Shown: positions 47,456 through 56,598 of the stretch, piece after piece | Position numbering within the stretch: the first letter of the stretch is position 1 | Layout: each line of letters begins with the position of its first letter | Source: Brachionus rotundiformis | Lineage: Eukaryota > Rotifera > Eurotatoria > Ploima > Brachionidae | Direction of reading: 5' to 3' | Assembly (NCBI GenBank): GCA_016802295.1 | Contig: JAESIW010000065.1 | Coordinates: 1,617,382-1,681,381 of the forward strand | Length of the DNA stretch: 64,000 nucleotides | The notes under the pieces: generated by a model | Told to the model about the DNA's origin: nothing | The model's input: only the letters and a program-made list of their open reading frames with translations | Databases searched by the model: none | Translations under genes and position numbers: made by a program

Positions 47456-49293
47456 TTAATAGTAAACTTTTGGTGGCATACCAATCGGAGTAGGCTGAGG
47501 AATAGTCGACGGCGTTTGCTGAGGAACAAGAGTCATCATAGCTGCTTGTGGCATCAATTGCTGTCCCATTTGAGCACCCAAATGCATGTGATGATGCATA
47601 TGATGTTGTTGTGAGAATTGATTAAGTACGAACGGTTGATTGGCTTTGGCTGCCGCAGCTTCGGCTATTTCTTGAATCAATTGTTGTGATGATTCCAATA
47701 AACTTTTTTCCAATTGTTGCTGAATGACCAGTTGTTGCTGTGCATAAACGGCCGCTTGATTTTTCAATGAATCATAGGCCTCTTCGCCTTCTTTTTTCTC
47801 GTTTATTTTGGCAGCCAATTCTTGAGCTTGCTGCTGCTGCTTGGTATATTGTTGCATGTAATCATTAAAATAATTGGTATACAAACTCATCATAAATGTG
47901 CTTGAATCTTTCAAAAACGAACCAGAGGTATTCATTTTTTTGGTTATTTCATTGACATTTTGATTTGAAGTAGACACCAAAGTGGCTGACTTTGGCTCGT
48001 TTTCCGTGGCTGATTCTTTTTGAGGGCTTTTCTTCTCAGCTTCGGTCTGAGTTTTTTCACTGCTATTGGCACTTGTGCTAGCTGTCTTATTCTCCTCTGG
48101 TATTTTTATCTTATTCTCTTTGCTCTCCTGAATATATTTTGCCAAATATTCCTTGCGTGCTTTCTTGACCAATTTGGTAACTTTGTTGCGAAGATTTTTA
48201 AATTTTTTCATTAATTCAGGATTATTTGCTTCGGACTCGGACTGTAGCTTTGACTGAAGCAAATTTCTATGTTTAATTAGTTTGATCAGTTCCGGAGTTA
48301 TCCACGGTTTATGCAATTCCTCATTTGAATCATCAATTAGAATAACTCTTTTGGTCTTTGCTTTTTTCTCAGCGCTGGTATCCTCTTCGTCCGAGTCATC
48401 TGATTCCATGGTCAATATCTGATTTGGCTTTATGCTCGAATATGGCTTGCATCTTTTCAATTTATTGGTGTAAAATTCAGACTTTTTGATTAGCTGATCA
48501 ATTAGGTTAAAATTAGAGACAAAATTGGACTGTGGCTTGGTTGCTATGGGAAGATTTAAATTTTTAAGGGAATAATTTTTTAGATAATTTTTCAAATTTA
48601 AGTTCAAATCATCAGCACTCTGGCTTGTATTTATTTCACTTATAATTTCAATGTCGTCTGATTTTTGCGGTGATTTGACCGACTCTTCGGCAATTGTGTC
48701 ACTTTTTTCCAAATTTGTCGACGATGTATGCTTGCTTAGCAGACTTGACTTGCTCGATTGGTTGGATGGCAATCCGAATGTTTCTGGCAGCTCGGAGACT
48801 GATGACGCATTTGAAATTGTGTTTATAGATGAAGTAGAGTGAGTCTTTTTAACAGTACCTTTGTTGCTTTTGTTAGTGCGATTCTGGGACCTGTTGGGCT
48901 TTTGCTGCCATCTTTGCTGAGACATCGAGTTAGAGTTTGGTAATACCATAATATCTGTTAACAAGAAAGTTAATTTAGTTTAAAAATGAGAGTCAATTGA
49001 CCAAAAATAAAGCTCCTTGATCAGATATTTGAATATTGAAATTTTTTAAAAAACTTGCCTGGTAAATTCATTTGAGAATTTTGCATTGAGTTGAATGGCT
49101 GGTTATTGTACATTTTTTTATTATTAAATTGAAAATTGGAAAAATTTGGCTGCTGATAAGACTGGTTGAAATGGTTTGACTGGTTGTAGCTTGAATGGTA
49201 CATGTTGGAATTTTGTGTCACAAAGCTTTTGGGCTCTTCGTTCAGATTTTTGAGCAGAACTCCAGTGCTAGTCAAATATTTGCGATTGTTCAT
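47456..49293 (-). CDS. Gln/Asn/Ser-rich nuclear-type protein with retrotransposon-like linker segment
   Basis: I do not recognise the family. The ATG at 49293 gives MNNRKYLTSTGVLLKN and an Asn/Gln-rich exon. This is joined through a GC-AG intron (CCAG|GCAAGT ... TTAACAG|AT, about 48956-49057) to the main exon reading DIMVLPNSNSMSQQRW. The product is about 575 residues: a Ser/Thr-rich basic N-region, an acidic patch (MESDDSDEEDTSAEKK), then a compact basic helix region PWITPELIKLIKHRNLL ... KFKNLRNKVTKLVKKARKEY. Next come Gln-rich coiled coils (QQYTKQQQQAQELAAK), a His/Met/Gln run (QQHHMHHHMHL), and a Pro-rich end (PSTIPQPTPIGMPPKVYY). The helix region matches the pattern seen between the endonuclease and RT domains of many LINEs. 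Low-complexity Gln and His tracts suggest a transcription or RNA-processing factor; that is inference. Confidence 0.65.
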
Positions 49294-49952
49294 GGCCAAG
49301 TGATGATAAAGACTTTTCAAGTAACCGATTGGTACGGTAGATCGTTTACTTTTAATTTGTTATTCACTAGAAAGGAAAAAATTTAGAGCAATTGGTTCGG
49401 ATTTTAGGTAGAAGCAAAAAGCAAAAACAGTTTTTTAGTCTTGAGTGATATTCTGTAATTTATTGTTTTTTTTTCTTTGATTTTATCATAAAATACAAAG
49501 CTTATATTTATAATATTATAAATTTTAGCAATTTTTTTTTGCTATAAATGCGCCATTTAAAATTTTTCTTTCATACACTAATCGGATTCTAATGGAGATT
49601 TTTTTTTGTCTCAATGTGTGTGAAATTGCATTGCAGAAAATTATTTTTAAAGCTACTTTTGATTTAAGTAATCTTAATTATTTTATATCGAAATAGCTTT
49701 GAAAAATGTTTAAAAACTAAGTAAAATAAATCACATTTTAATATTTTTTTATCTTTATTTAATTATCTCATTGTGCTAGTTAAGAACTTTTTTATAAGAA
49801 ATTTCTAAATTGCTTTCAATACGTTTACTGTCATTTTTTTTAATAAAAAATAATGTTTGTGTATTTCATAATGCTGAATTCAAATCTGAAATCAGATTTT
49901 GGAAAAAATTAACCGCTTTTTAGCAATCCCAAAAAAACGGATTTTCTCTTGT
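49294..49952. other. 5' flank of the Gln-rich gene
   Basis: About 0.66 kb holding the likely promoter and 5' UTR of the minus-strand Gln-rich gene. There is no other coding signal. Confidence 0.4.
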
Positions 49953-50494
49953 TTGGGGTAAATGTGATAATTTAATTTAACGTTAAAAACACTTGAATTT
50001 TTTTAAAATTCGCTATTAATTTAAAAAATGTCAAGAACAAAGTTTAATAAAAAATTAAAAAACACTTTAAAATACACTCAGGAAACTCTTGAAAAAGCTT
50101 TAGATGAAATTAAGCTCAAAGTTTTGAATATACATCAAGCCTCAGTAAGGTATAGCATACCATATGCAACCTTACACACCAGGATATATGACAAATTCAA
50201 AAATCATACTTTGGAAAAGGAACAAGTCCTTGGTCGCCTAGTGAATTTTTTTTCTCTTTTTTTTTGTTTAAAATTGAAATTATCACATTTACCCCAATGA
50301 ATGGGGTAAAAGCGATAACTTTTCTTATTTTAGTTTATACGTTGTCAAATTTGAACCGTTTATTTTTTTTCAAAAAAAATTTTTTTAATTAAAAAGAAAA
50401 TGAATTGTTTATTAATTAAAATACAACTCAGTCCAAAAAAAAATTCCCTCCTCTCTATTAAAACTTAAACATGAGAATTATCGCAATTACCCCA
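49953..50494 (+). mobile_element. Small element with Pipsqueak-HTH ORF and GGGGTAA...GATAA inverted repeats
   Basis: A 21-base sequence containing GGGGTAAATGTGATAA at 49953-49973 recurs as a perfect inverted copy at 50277-50297, bracketing the HTH reading frame. A related pair (TGGGGTAAAAGCGATAA at 50302-50318 and its imperfect inverse at 50478-50494, 2 mismatches) follows directly. This layout fits terminal or subterminal repeats of a pogo/Tc1-superfamily DNA transposon relic, or an array of binding sites for the encoded HTH protein. No catalytic DDE/D domain is present, so it is not autonomous. Confidence 0.6.
50028..50300 (+). CDS. Pipsqueak-type HTH (HTH_psq) mini-protein
   Basis: A 90-residue intact frame. 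Residues 14-60 read KYTQETLEKALDEIKLKVLN then IHQASVRYSIPYATLHTRIY, the classic psq helix-turn-helix (KYTEEDLxxALEAIKxGxxS...AAxxYGIPxSTLxxRL). It is found in Pipsqueak regulators and at the N-terminus of pogo/Tigger transposases. It stops in the right inverted repeat. With no transposase core it could act only as a DNA-binding (repressor-like) fragment, or be a truncated transposase. Confidence 0.6.
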   Translation: MSRTKFNKKLKNTLKYTQETLEKALDEIKLKVLNIHQASVRYSIPYATLHTRIYDKFKNHTLEKEQVLGRLVNFFSLFFCLKLKLSHLPQ

Positions 50495-52900
50495 TTTGAC
50501 AGCATTTTGAATTCAAAATTTTAGAAGTTCCAAATAAAATAAAATTTAAATTTAATTTGATTTTTTAATGTTTATTGAAAATTAATTTATTAAAGTCAAA
50601 TAATAGTCAAATCTGATAAAGAATGAGATAGTTTTCCTTGAATATTTGAGAATTAAATTTTTTATATTTTTTAAACATATTTTTATTAAGTGATAAAAAG
50701 TGACGAATAAATTTTTTGATACTGCTTTTTTTATTAAAAACTCTTTAAAATTAAATTAAAATAAAAATTGTATTTAAAGTTTAAAATTTCTAAGAAAATG
50801 ATTATTCAACAAAAAATAAGTTAAGCAATTTATTAATTGATTCCAAAATAGTCAAGCAGCAAAGTTTTCTTTCGAAGAATCATGACGACTCAATTTGGAC
50901 GCAGATGATGGTGTTGATCAAGTTAATGTTGTCAGACGAACTAAAAGACAAATTTATCTCATTTTTGACTTAATGGATTTTTAAAAAGTCCCACAATGTA
51001 TAAGGAATGGAGAAATCTTGGATAATAATAATTATGCTGATAACAGAATTAGGAATCAAATATTGATACAAATGATAAGTCAAGGATAAATTTGCTGGTT
51101 GTCAAACAACTATCAAACTGGATAATGGTACCCTGTGATCAATTTGCAACATGCCAATGGCTAAAAGAAAATTTTTTTATCTGTTTAGATGCAATTAAAA
51201 AAAAATATTAATATAATAAATTAATTTAATTAATTTAGAATGTTTTTTTATTAAAATTAACGGATAGGACCTTCGAAAACAAGGATTAATATCTTAATAA
51301 ACTATTTTCACTTTATACATTTCTTCTTCCCAAAATTTCACATGAAATAGTCGAACATTGGAACAAAGATGTTTTGTATTAAATTTAGCTAAGATTCATA
51401 AAAATTATTGATTATTATCCTTTTTTTTGTCAATGTTAATTATTTATTTCACTTTCTTTACTTGACAATTAAGTTAAGAAGATGGGCCAAAAACAGCCTA
51501 TGTGGTGAAAATCAAATACCGATTTTATATTCTATTAAATGTTAGATAAAAGGACAAAGAAAAAATTTTGTTAAAAATATTTTATTTTCTAATTTCCAAA
51601 AAAAAAATAGATTTTTTTTAGATTAAAAATGCCAAAAGATGTTTTTATTTTAATAAATTAATGTTGCATATAAAATTTAGATTCGATTTTTAATTGAAAA
51701 CAAAAAAAATCTCAAGTAATATTCTCGACAAAACTTATCTTATCTTAGGCTCCAATTCAAACTTTTTAGAATTGTTTAGTAACATTTAATTATTAAACAG
51801 AAAATAAACTCCAAGTTTTTGCTCCTTCGGCCAAATCGGTCGTAATTTAAAGATTTTATTTTAAAATAATTAGGGTTTAGGGTACGTGCTTACTTCTTTG
51901 ATGAAATGAATGGAATATCAAAAATTATTCATTCTAAAAACGAACTAAATTATTAGCTATGAATGTGTTTTCTAAAAATAATTAATTTTAAAATTATATT
52001 TTAAAATGTCATTTTCTAAAATCATATAGCTAATGCCCAGTACAGTTAGATTTTTAAAAATAAATTTGTCATATCTTATCTTTATAAAAAAAAAAGCAAT
52101 TTATATTTTATACGTTCTTTTTGATGTCATTGTTATTTCAAATAATGATGCAAACATTTTTATGCAAATCAAAATTCGGTACCTTTATTTTTTGAAAAGA
52201 ATTGAACTATACTTCTTTGGTAATAATTTTTGAACCAATAATCAAAATAAAGTGATCTAAAAATCACTAATTTTTGTTTAATTACCTTTAAGAGAGTATA
52301 TAAATCTTAAAATTAAACTGTCTTTATTTCATGACCTTTTTGGAAAGAAAGATTAAAATTAATAACCTTAACTTAGACTTTAGGATATTGTATTATCATA
52401 TATTTTTTTAAGGTACAAAAATACGTCAACATTTTTGAATACCTGTTGAGAATTATCTTGTCTATATAAATTTTAAGTCTCTTACTAACTGTAAGCTCAT
52501 GAGATTTTGTTATTAAATTTTTTAAGAACCATCAATGGGGTTTTCATGCCCAGAGGGTCGTTTCCATTACTCAAAAAAATCAAGTTTAATGCGAGACATT
52601 TATTATAATATAAATTTTAAATTAAAAAATTATGATGATAACAAGTGTTATAATTTTTGCTTTGAACAAAAGTCGACAATATCCAAAATTTACACAGCTA
52701 AGTCGAAAAAAAAACTTAAAAAAAAAATTATTATGAACAATAAAATTTATTAATTATTTAAGTTAATATATTGAACGGAAAATGAGAAAAAAATTATTAA
52801 AAACATAAATTTTTACATAACGCCTAATAGGACCGATTGTCTTAAAAAACGAAAAATATCTTCCTTGACAATAAAACAATAAAGACTCCGAGCATTGATC
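50495..52900. other. Gene-poor AT-rich stretch with a weak coding-like patch
   Basis: About 2.4 kb. A less AT-rich patch at about 50880-51130 reads as protein-like fragments with stops (for example DADDGVDQVNVVRRTKRQI on the plus strand) and may be a decayed element. Frames at 52033-52233 and 52535-52753 have no recognisable domain. An AATTAGGGTTTAGGGT string at about 51868 is too short to call telomeric. Confidence 0.35.
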
Positions 52901-55867
52901 TCAGTCCGATTCAGTTTCATTCACATTGTTTTTCTGACTGTCCATTGTGGACGCATTGGACAAACATTTAAAACAATCGTTATATATATTCAAAGATAAG
53001 TTCTTAACGCACTCATCTTCCTCATTTTTCGACTCAGGTGTCTTATTTTTGTTCGATTTAGACTCGTAAGAGAATGTGTCATTTGAGCTATTTTCAACAA
53101 TTATCTTACTAGACTCGTCCGTTGATGTTTGAGCCGACTTGGCACAGCACTTGGTCTCTTCAACTTGATGGCCAGTCGGATCTTTGGTCTTGAATAGGTC
53201 TATGTAGTTTTGCATTATTTTACAAATAAGTCCGTCGTCGAAGGCGTTCTCCTCCTGGTTGGACTTTTGTTTCAACAATGGTTCACTTGATAATTTTGAT
53301 TTGCAGCTTTTGGGCCGACTGGTCATCATTTTTTGAATTTTTTTCCCATTGGACACACTTGGAATATCTGTGGACTCGAGCGACGATGTGGGCGAATCGT
53401 ACAAATACGTGCTCGAGTCGTCGAACTCGTTGGTATTGTGGCTGCTCATTTCGAAGTCGTTGGGACTCTTTGACTTGCTGGATACGGCGCGGTGATTGGG
53501 ATTCAGCGACGAGACATCGTCGTCGTTGTTGCTAGTGGTGCTGTGTAGACCGGCCGATGACGAAGAGTTAAATATCAACTTGCTGTCTTTGCTGAATCGG
53601 TCGAATTGGCTGAGAAACTTTTGCTTCAAGTCCTCATAGACATTGGTCAATAGTTCGATTGAGCTTGTGTCCAAGTTTTTTGGCGACCGGTTGCTAAATT
53701 TGTTATAATACTGAATCAAATTGGACGAAGTGCTCGAATTGAGCAATTCGGTGATTATTTTTTTCAGCAAGGATTCGACTATTTCGGATTTTTCCGAGTC
53801 TATGGAAATGTCATCGAAACCGATGTCGGTGTTTATGCCGAGTAGACTAGCTGTGATGTAAAGTCGTTTTTTGAGCTGTTTGGTAAGCTTTAGAATGTTG
53901 ACTTCGTCATTTAGAGATTGAGTCAGAGGACCAGAATGTATTTTGTCCATGTTGGCCACATTTGGATCTTTGCTTGTTTGTAAATTTTCTTGATTTTGAA
54001 TATTTTGCTCAATAATTGACTTTTTGTGATTGTTTGAGTTGATTATCTTGATTATGTTGTCACATTCTCTTATTCGTTTGACAATGGTCGAGCCTTGGCG
54101 GATGCATTTGCGCCAAAATCCCATCAGATCGTCATTTTTGTTTGAGCCCAATGACGGCTGACTGTTGCTGCTGTTTATGCTCGACTCTTTGTCTTTGCCA
54201 GAGCATTTTGTGGCATTCTGTGACGGAATGTCCATTCTCGAGTCCTGTGAGAGTCTGTTCTCGTTGCGTGTTCGGCACGACAACTTTTCGGCCGGCTTTA
54301 TTTGCTTGCTTAGAGTCAAGTCTGCTTGCAATTTTTTGTTAAAAGAGTCGTGATAGTTTTGCGGATTGTCAAAGTCTATTTCGTTTATGGTACCACTGTA
54401 CGGGCCAATGTTCAGTTCAATGTCATAATGGGCCGCCAATTCGGCACTTGAGACCGACGAATTGGGATTTTTTTCGCACAGAATTTGGTGATATTTTTTC
54501 AATTTTTTTATCTTGGGTTCGTACTCGTTGCAGCTGAATACATTAGGTGCTTGGGCACAAATGTTTTGAGGATGTTCGCTTATTTTTTTTGGAAAAGTTT
54601 TGTGAACCTTTTTGAGTATGTCCATCAAATAGAGCTCGTCTTGTTCACGAGTGTGCTTTGCCAGGTTTTCTTTGGTCAAGCGGGCATATTTATCATTGTG
54701 ACTTTTTAGCTCGGCCTTGGAGCTATTCGGCTGAATGCTGGGAGTCGATGGTGGCTCTATCGATCGTGGCTGTACATATTCGGCTGGATTTTCCTCGGAA
54801 TTCTGCGATATGACCATTTTGACAGTTTCTTCCTCTTCATCATTGTCATTCTCGTCAATGAGAACGATCCTAGAGTGACTCCTGGATGAGTAAGAGTTGG
54901 CCTTTTTGAATATAACTTGCTCATCATTTGGGTTTAAATTCGAGGCGTCATTTTTGTTCAAAAAGTAGTCGAACATGGTTTTATCACCGAGAAAATTACC
55001 ATTCTTGGCACAAATAGTGGTAACCGCCGACTCGCTGTTGTGAGTCGAGCTTTGCTTGCGAGTTTTGGTACTTGGTAGTTCAAAAGTGCTTGGCATTTGG
55101 TCCTCGTCATTCTCTTCTAGAGGACGCTTGAGTCCACGGTCATATTTGGCTTCAGTCGAGTCTTGTGCTGTGTTCTCACCGGTCGCCATTGCTGTTTCTT
55201 CTTCCTGGTTCCATGAATTTGGCAAATCGTCAATGTATTTACAAATCATGTACTGAGTGAACAAAGTGTGATCTTTGAGCAAGGACGGCTGAAAGGACTT
55301 TTTGGAAAATATATCTTCGAACAGTGAAGGAAGTCGTGTGTTCTCGGGTGGATGATAATTACGCTGTGAATTTTCGCTAGTCGAAGAATTTTTAACCTCT
55401 TTCTGCTCCGATTCATTCGAGCTTATTTGGTTATGCTTGCTTTCGTCAGTGATTTCTACATCAGTTTGTGGCATTGGATCTTTTTGTTTGGTTCGACGCG
55501 CTCCTTGAGCATTCTCTTGCCTTCTCGGTCTACGGCTGACGTACTGTGCTCGCCATTTGGCGTAGCCAGAGTTCGAGGATGACGATGAACGAAAATTCTG
55601 AGAATTATTTTTTACATAGTAAGAATGGAAGTTTGCCAAGCGCTTTACGGCCGATTTTTCCAAACGAGGTCGGCTTTGAAAATACTGCGGATAGTCATAA
55701 GCATATTTAAAACTCTTAAGTGGTTTGTAGTTGTTTATTTTTTTGCCGTGTTTTTTCATTATACGGCTCTGTTCTTGGCAATAGCTGGCACTTATATTCT
55801 TCTTTTTAATAAAGCGTATTACATCTTGACCCAGCATTTGAGTAGCATCATCCATGCCCGGTATTTT
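52901..55867 (-). CDS. Large Ser/Asn-rich exon, probable C-terminal part of PERIOD
   Basis: One uninterrupted frame of about 989 codons ending at 52901. It starts, if a separate gene, at ATG 55855 (MDDATQMLGQDVIRFIKKKN). I see no named domain: there is a basic start (SYCQEQSRIMKKHGKKI), an Arg-rich patch RRPRRQENAQGARRTK, and long Ser/Asn/Glu stretches typical of PER C-termini. Several reasons join it to the PAS exons upstream. The last recognisable PER exon ends at 56599 with a phase-0 GTAAGA donor and needs a continuation. This frame can be entered in phase 0 through an AAAAAG acceptor at 55868. No other sizeable frame lies between them. The first PER exon and this exon share an unusually GC-rich composition. 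Against it, the acceptor has a poor pyrimidine tract and no diagnostic PER motif is visible. Confidence 0.55.
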   Translation of the reverse strand, partial: KIPGMDDATQMLGQDVIRFIKKKNISASYCQEQSRIMKKHGKKINNYKPLKSFKYAYDYPQYFQSRPRLEKSAVKRLANFHSYYVKNNSQNFRSSSSSNSGYAKWRAQYVSRRPRRQENAQGARRTKQKDPMPQTDVEITDESKHNQISSNESEQKEVKNSSTSENSQRNYHPPENTRLPSLFEDIFSKKSFQPSLLKDHTLFTQYMICKYIDDLPNSWNQEEETAMATGENTAQDSTEAKYDRGLKRPLEENDEDQMPSTFELPSTKTRKQSSTHNSESAVTTICAKNGNFLGDKTMFDYFLNKNDASNLNPNDEQVIFKKANSYSSRSHSRIVLIDENDNDEEEETVKMVISQNSEENPAEYVQPRSIEPPSTPSIQPNSSKAELKSHNDKYARLTKENLAKHTREQDELYLMDILKKVHKTFPKKISEHPQNICAQAPNVFSCNEYEPKIKKLKKYHQILCEKNPNSSVSSAELAAHYDIELNIGPYSGTINEIDFDNPQNYHDSFNKKLQADLTLSKQIKPAEKLSCRTRNENRLSQDSRMDIPSQNATKCSGKDKESSINSSNSQPSLGSNKNDDLMGFWRKCIRQGSTIVKRIRECDNIIKIINSNNHKKSIIEQNIQNQENLQTSKDPNVANMDKIHSGPLTQSLNDEVNILKLTKQLKKRLYITASLLGINTDIGFDDISIDSEKSEIVESLLKKIITELLNSSTSSNLIQYYNKFSNRSPKNLDTSSIELLTNVYEDLKQKFLSQFDRFSKDSKLIFNSSSSAGLHSTTSNNDDDVSSLNPNHRAVSSKSKSPNDFEMSSHNTNEFDDSSTYLYDSPTSSLESTDIPSVSNGKKIQKMMTSRPKSCKSKLSSEPLLKQKSNQEENAFDDGLICKIMQNYIDLFKTKDPTGHQVEETKCCAKSAQTSTDESSKIIVENSSNDTFSYESKSNKNKTPESKNEEDECVKNLSLNIYNDCFKCLSNASTMDSQKNNVNETESD

Positions 55868-56598
55868 CTTTTTAATTAACAAAGATTTTAAAATTTTATT
55901 CCATATGATTGTAAAATAGCAAAATTTAAAGGAAAAAACATTTTTTTTTGTTATATTTTTTAATTTAGTTTTTTTTTCAATTAAGTTATAAATTTTTTTA
56001 ATTGTTTATCAATAAATTGGCTGATTTTAGTGACAATTATTTTTGACATGTTATAAGCTAAAAAATATAGTTTCTTTTTCAATGAGTTAAAATAGATGAA
56101 TAAGAAATTTCTAACAATAAATTTAGATAAATCAAATAATATTAAAATAATAAAAATTTTTATGAAGCATTTGATGCGTAAAATTATTCTTTGCTTTCAT
56201 TAATTTGTTTACTCTTAAGTCACCAAATTTAAAATTGAAAAAAATGTACCAAATTAGAGTTTTTAAATATGCTAGATAAACTCCCTCTTTAATAATATTT
56301 TTATAATAATTAATTTTGATTAAATTTAAATCAAAATTTGTTTTCAAAAAAATCTTTTAAATTATTTTCATCGTTTATAAGATTAGATAAAATTAAAAAT
56401 CACGTTTTCGATCTATACTAAATTAACTCAAAAAAAATTATACTCTAAAAATAATCTATATTTTAAAAAACGATATCAATTATATGTTATCTTTTCATTT
56501 TCAAATTTTTAAACAATTTTTTTAGAATTAAAAAAAAATATATTTTTTCAAGTATAAAGGTATTTTTAAAGTTTGATATTAAAAAATATTTATCTTAC

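Noticed and set aside
51865..51885. TTAGGGTTTAGGGT telomere-like string
   Set aside because: Less than three imperfect units, internal to the window.
52033..52753. Two short plus-strand frames (66 and 72 codons)
   Set aside because: No recognisable domain, no clear splice context, Lys/Ile/Asn-rich composition typical of chance frames here.
53278..55879. Several plus-strand frames opposite the PERIOD C-terminal exon
   Set aside because: Shadows of the 989-codon minus-strand frame; Cys/Arg/Trp-rich junk translations.
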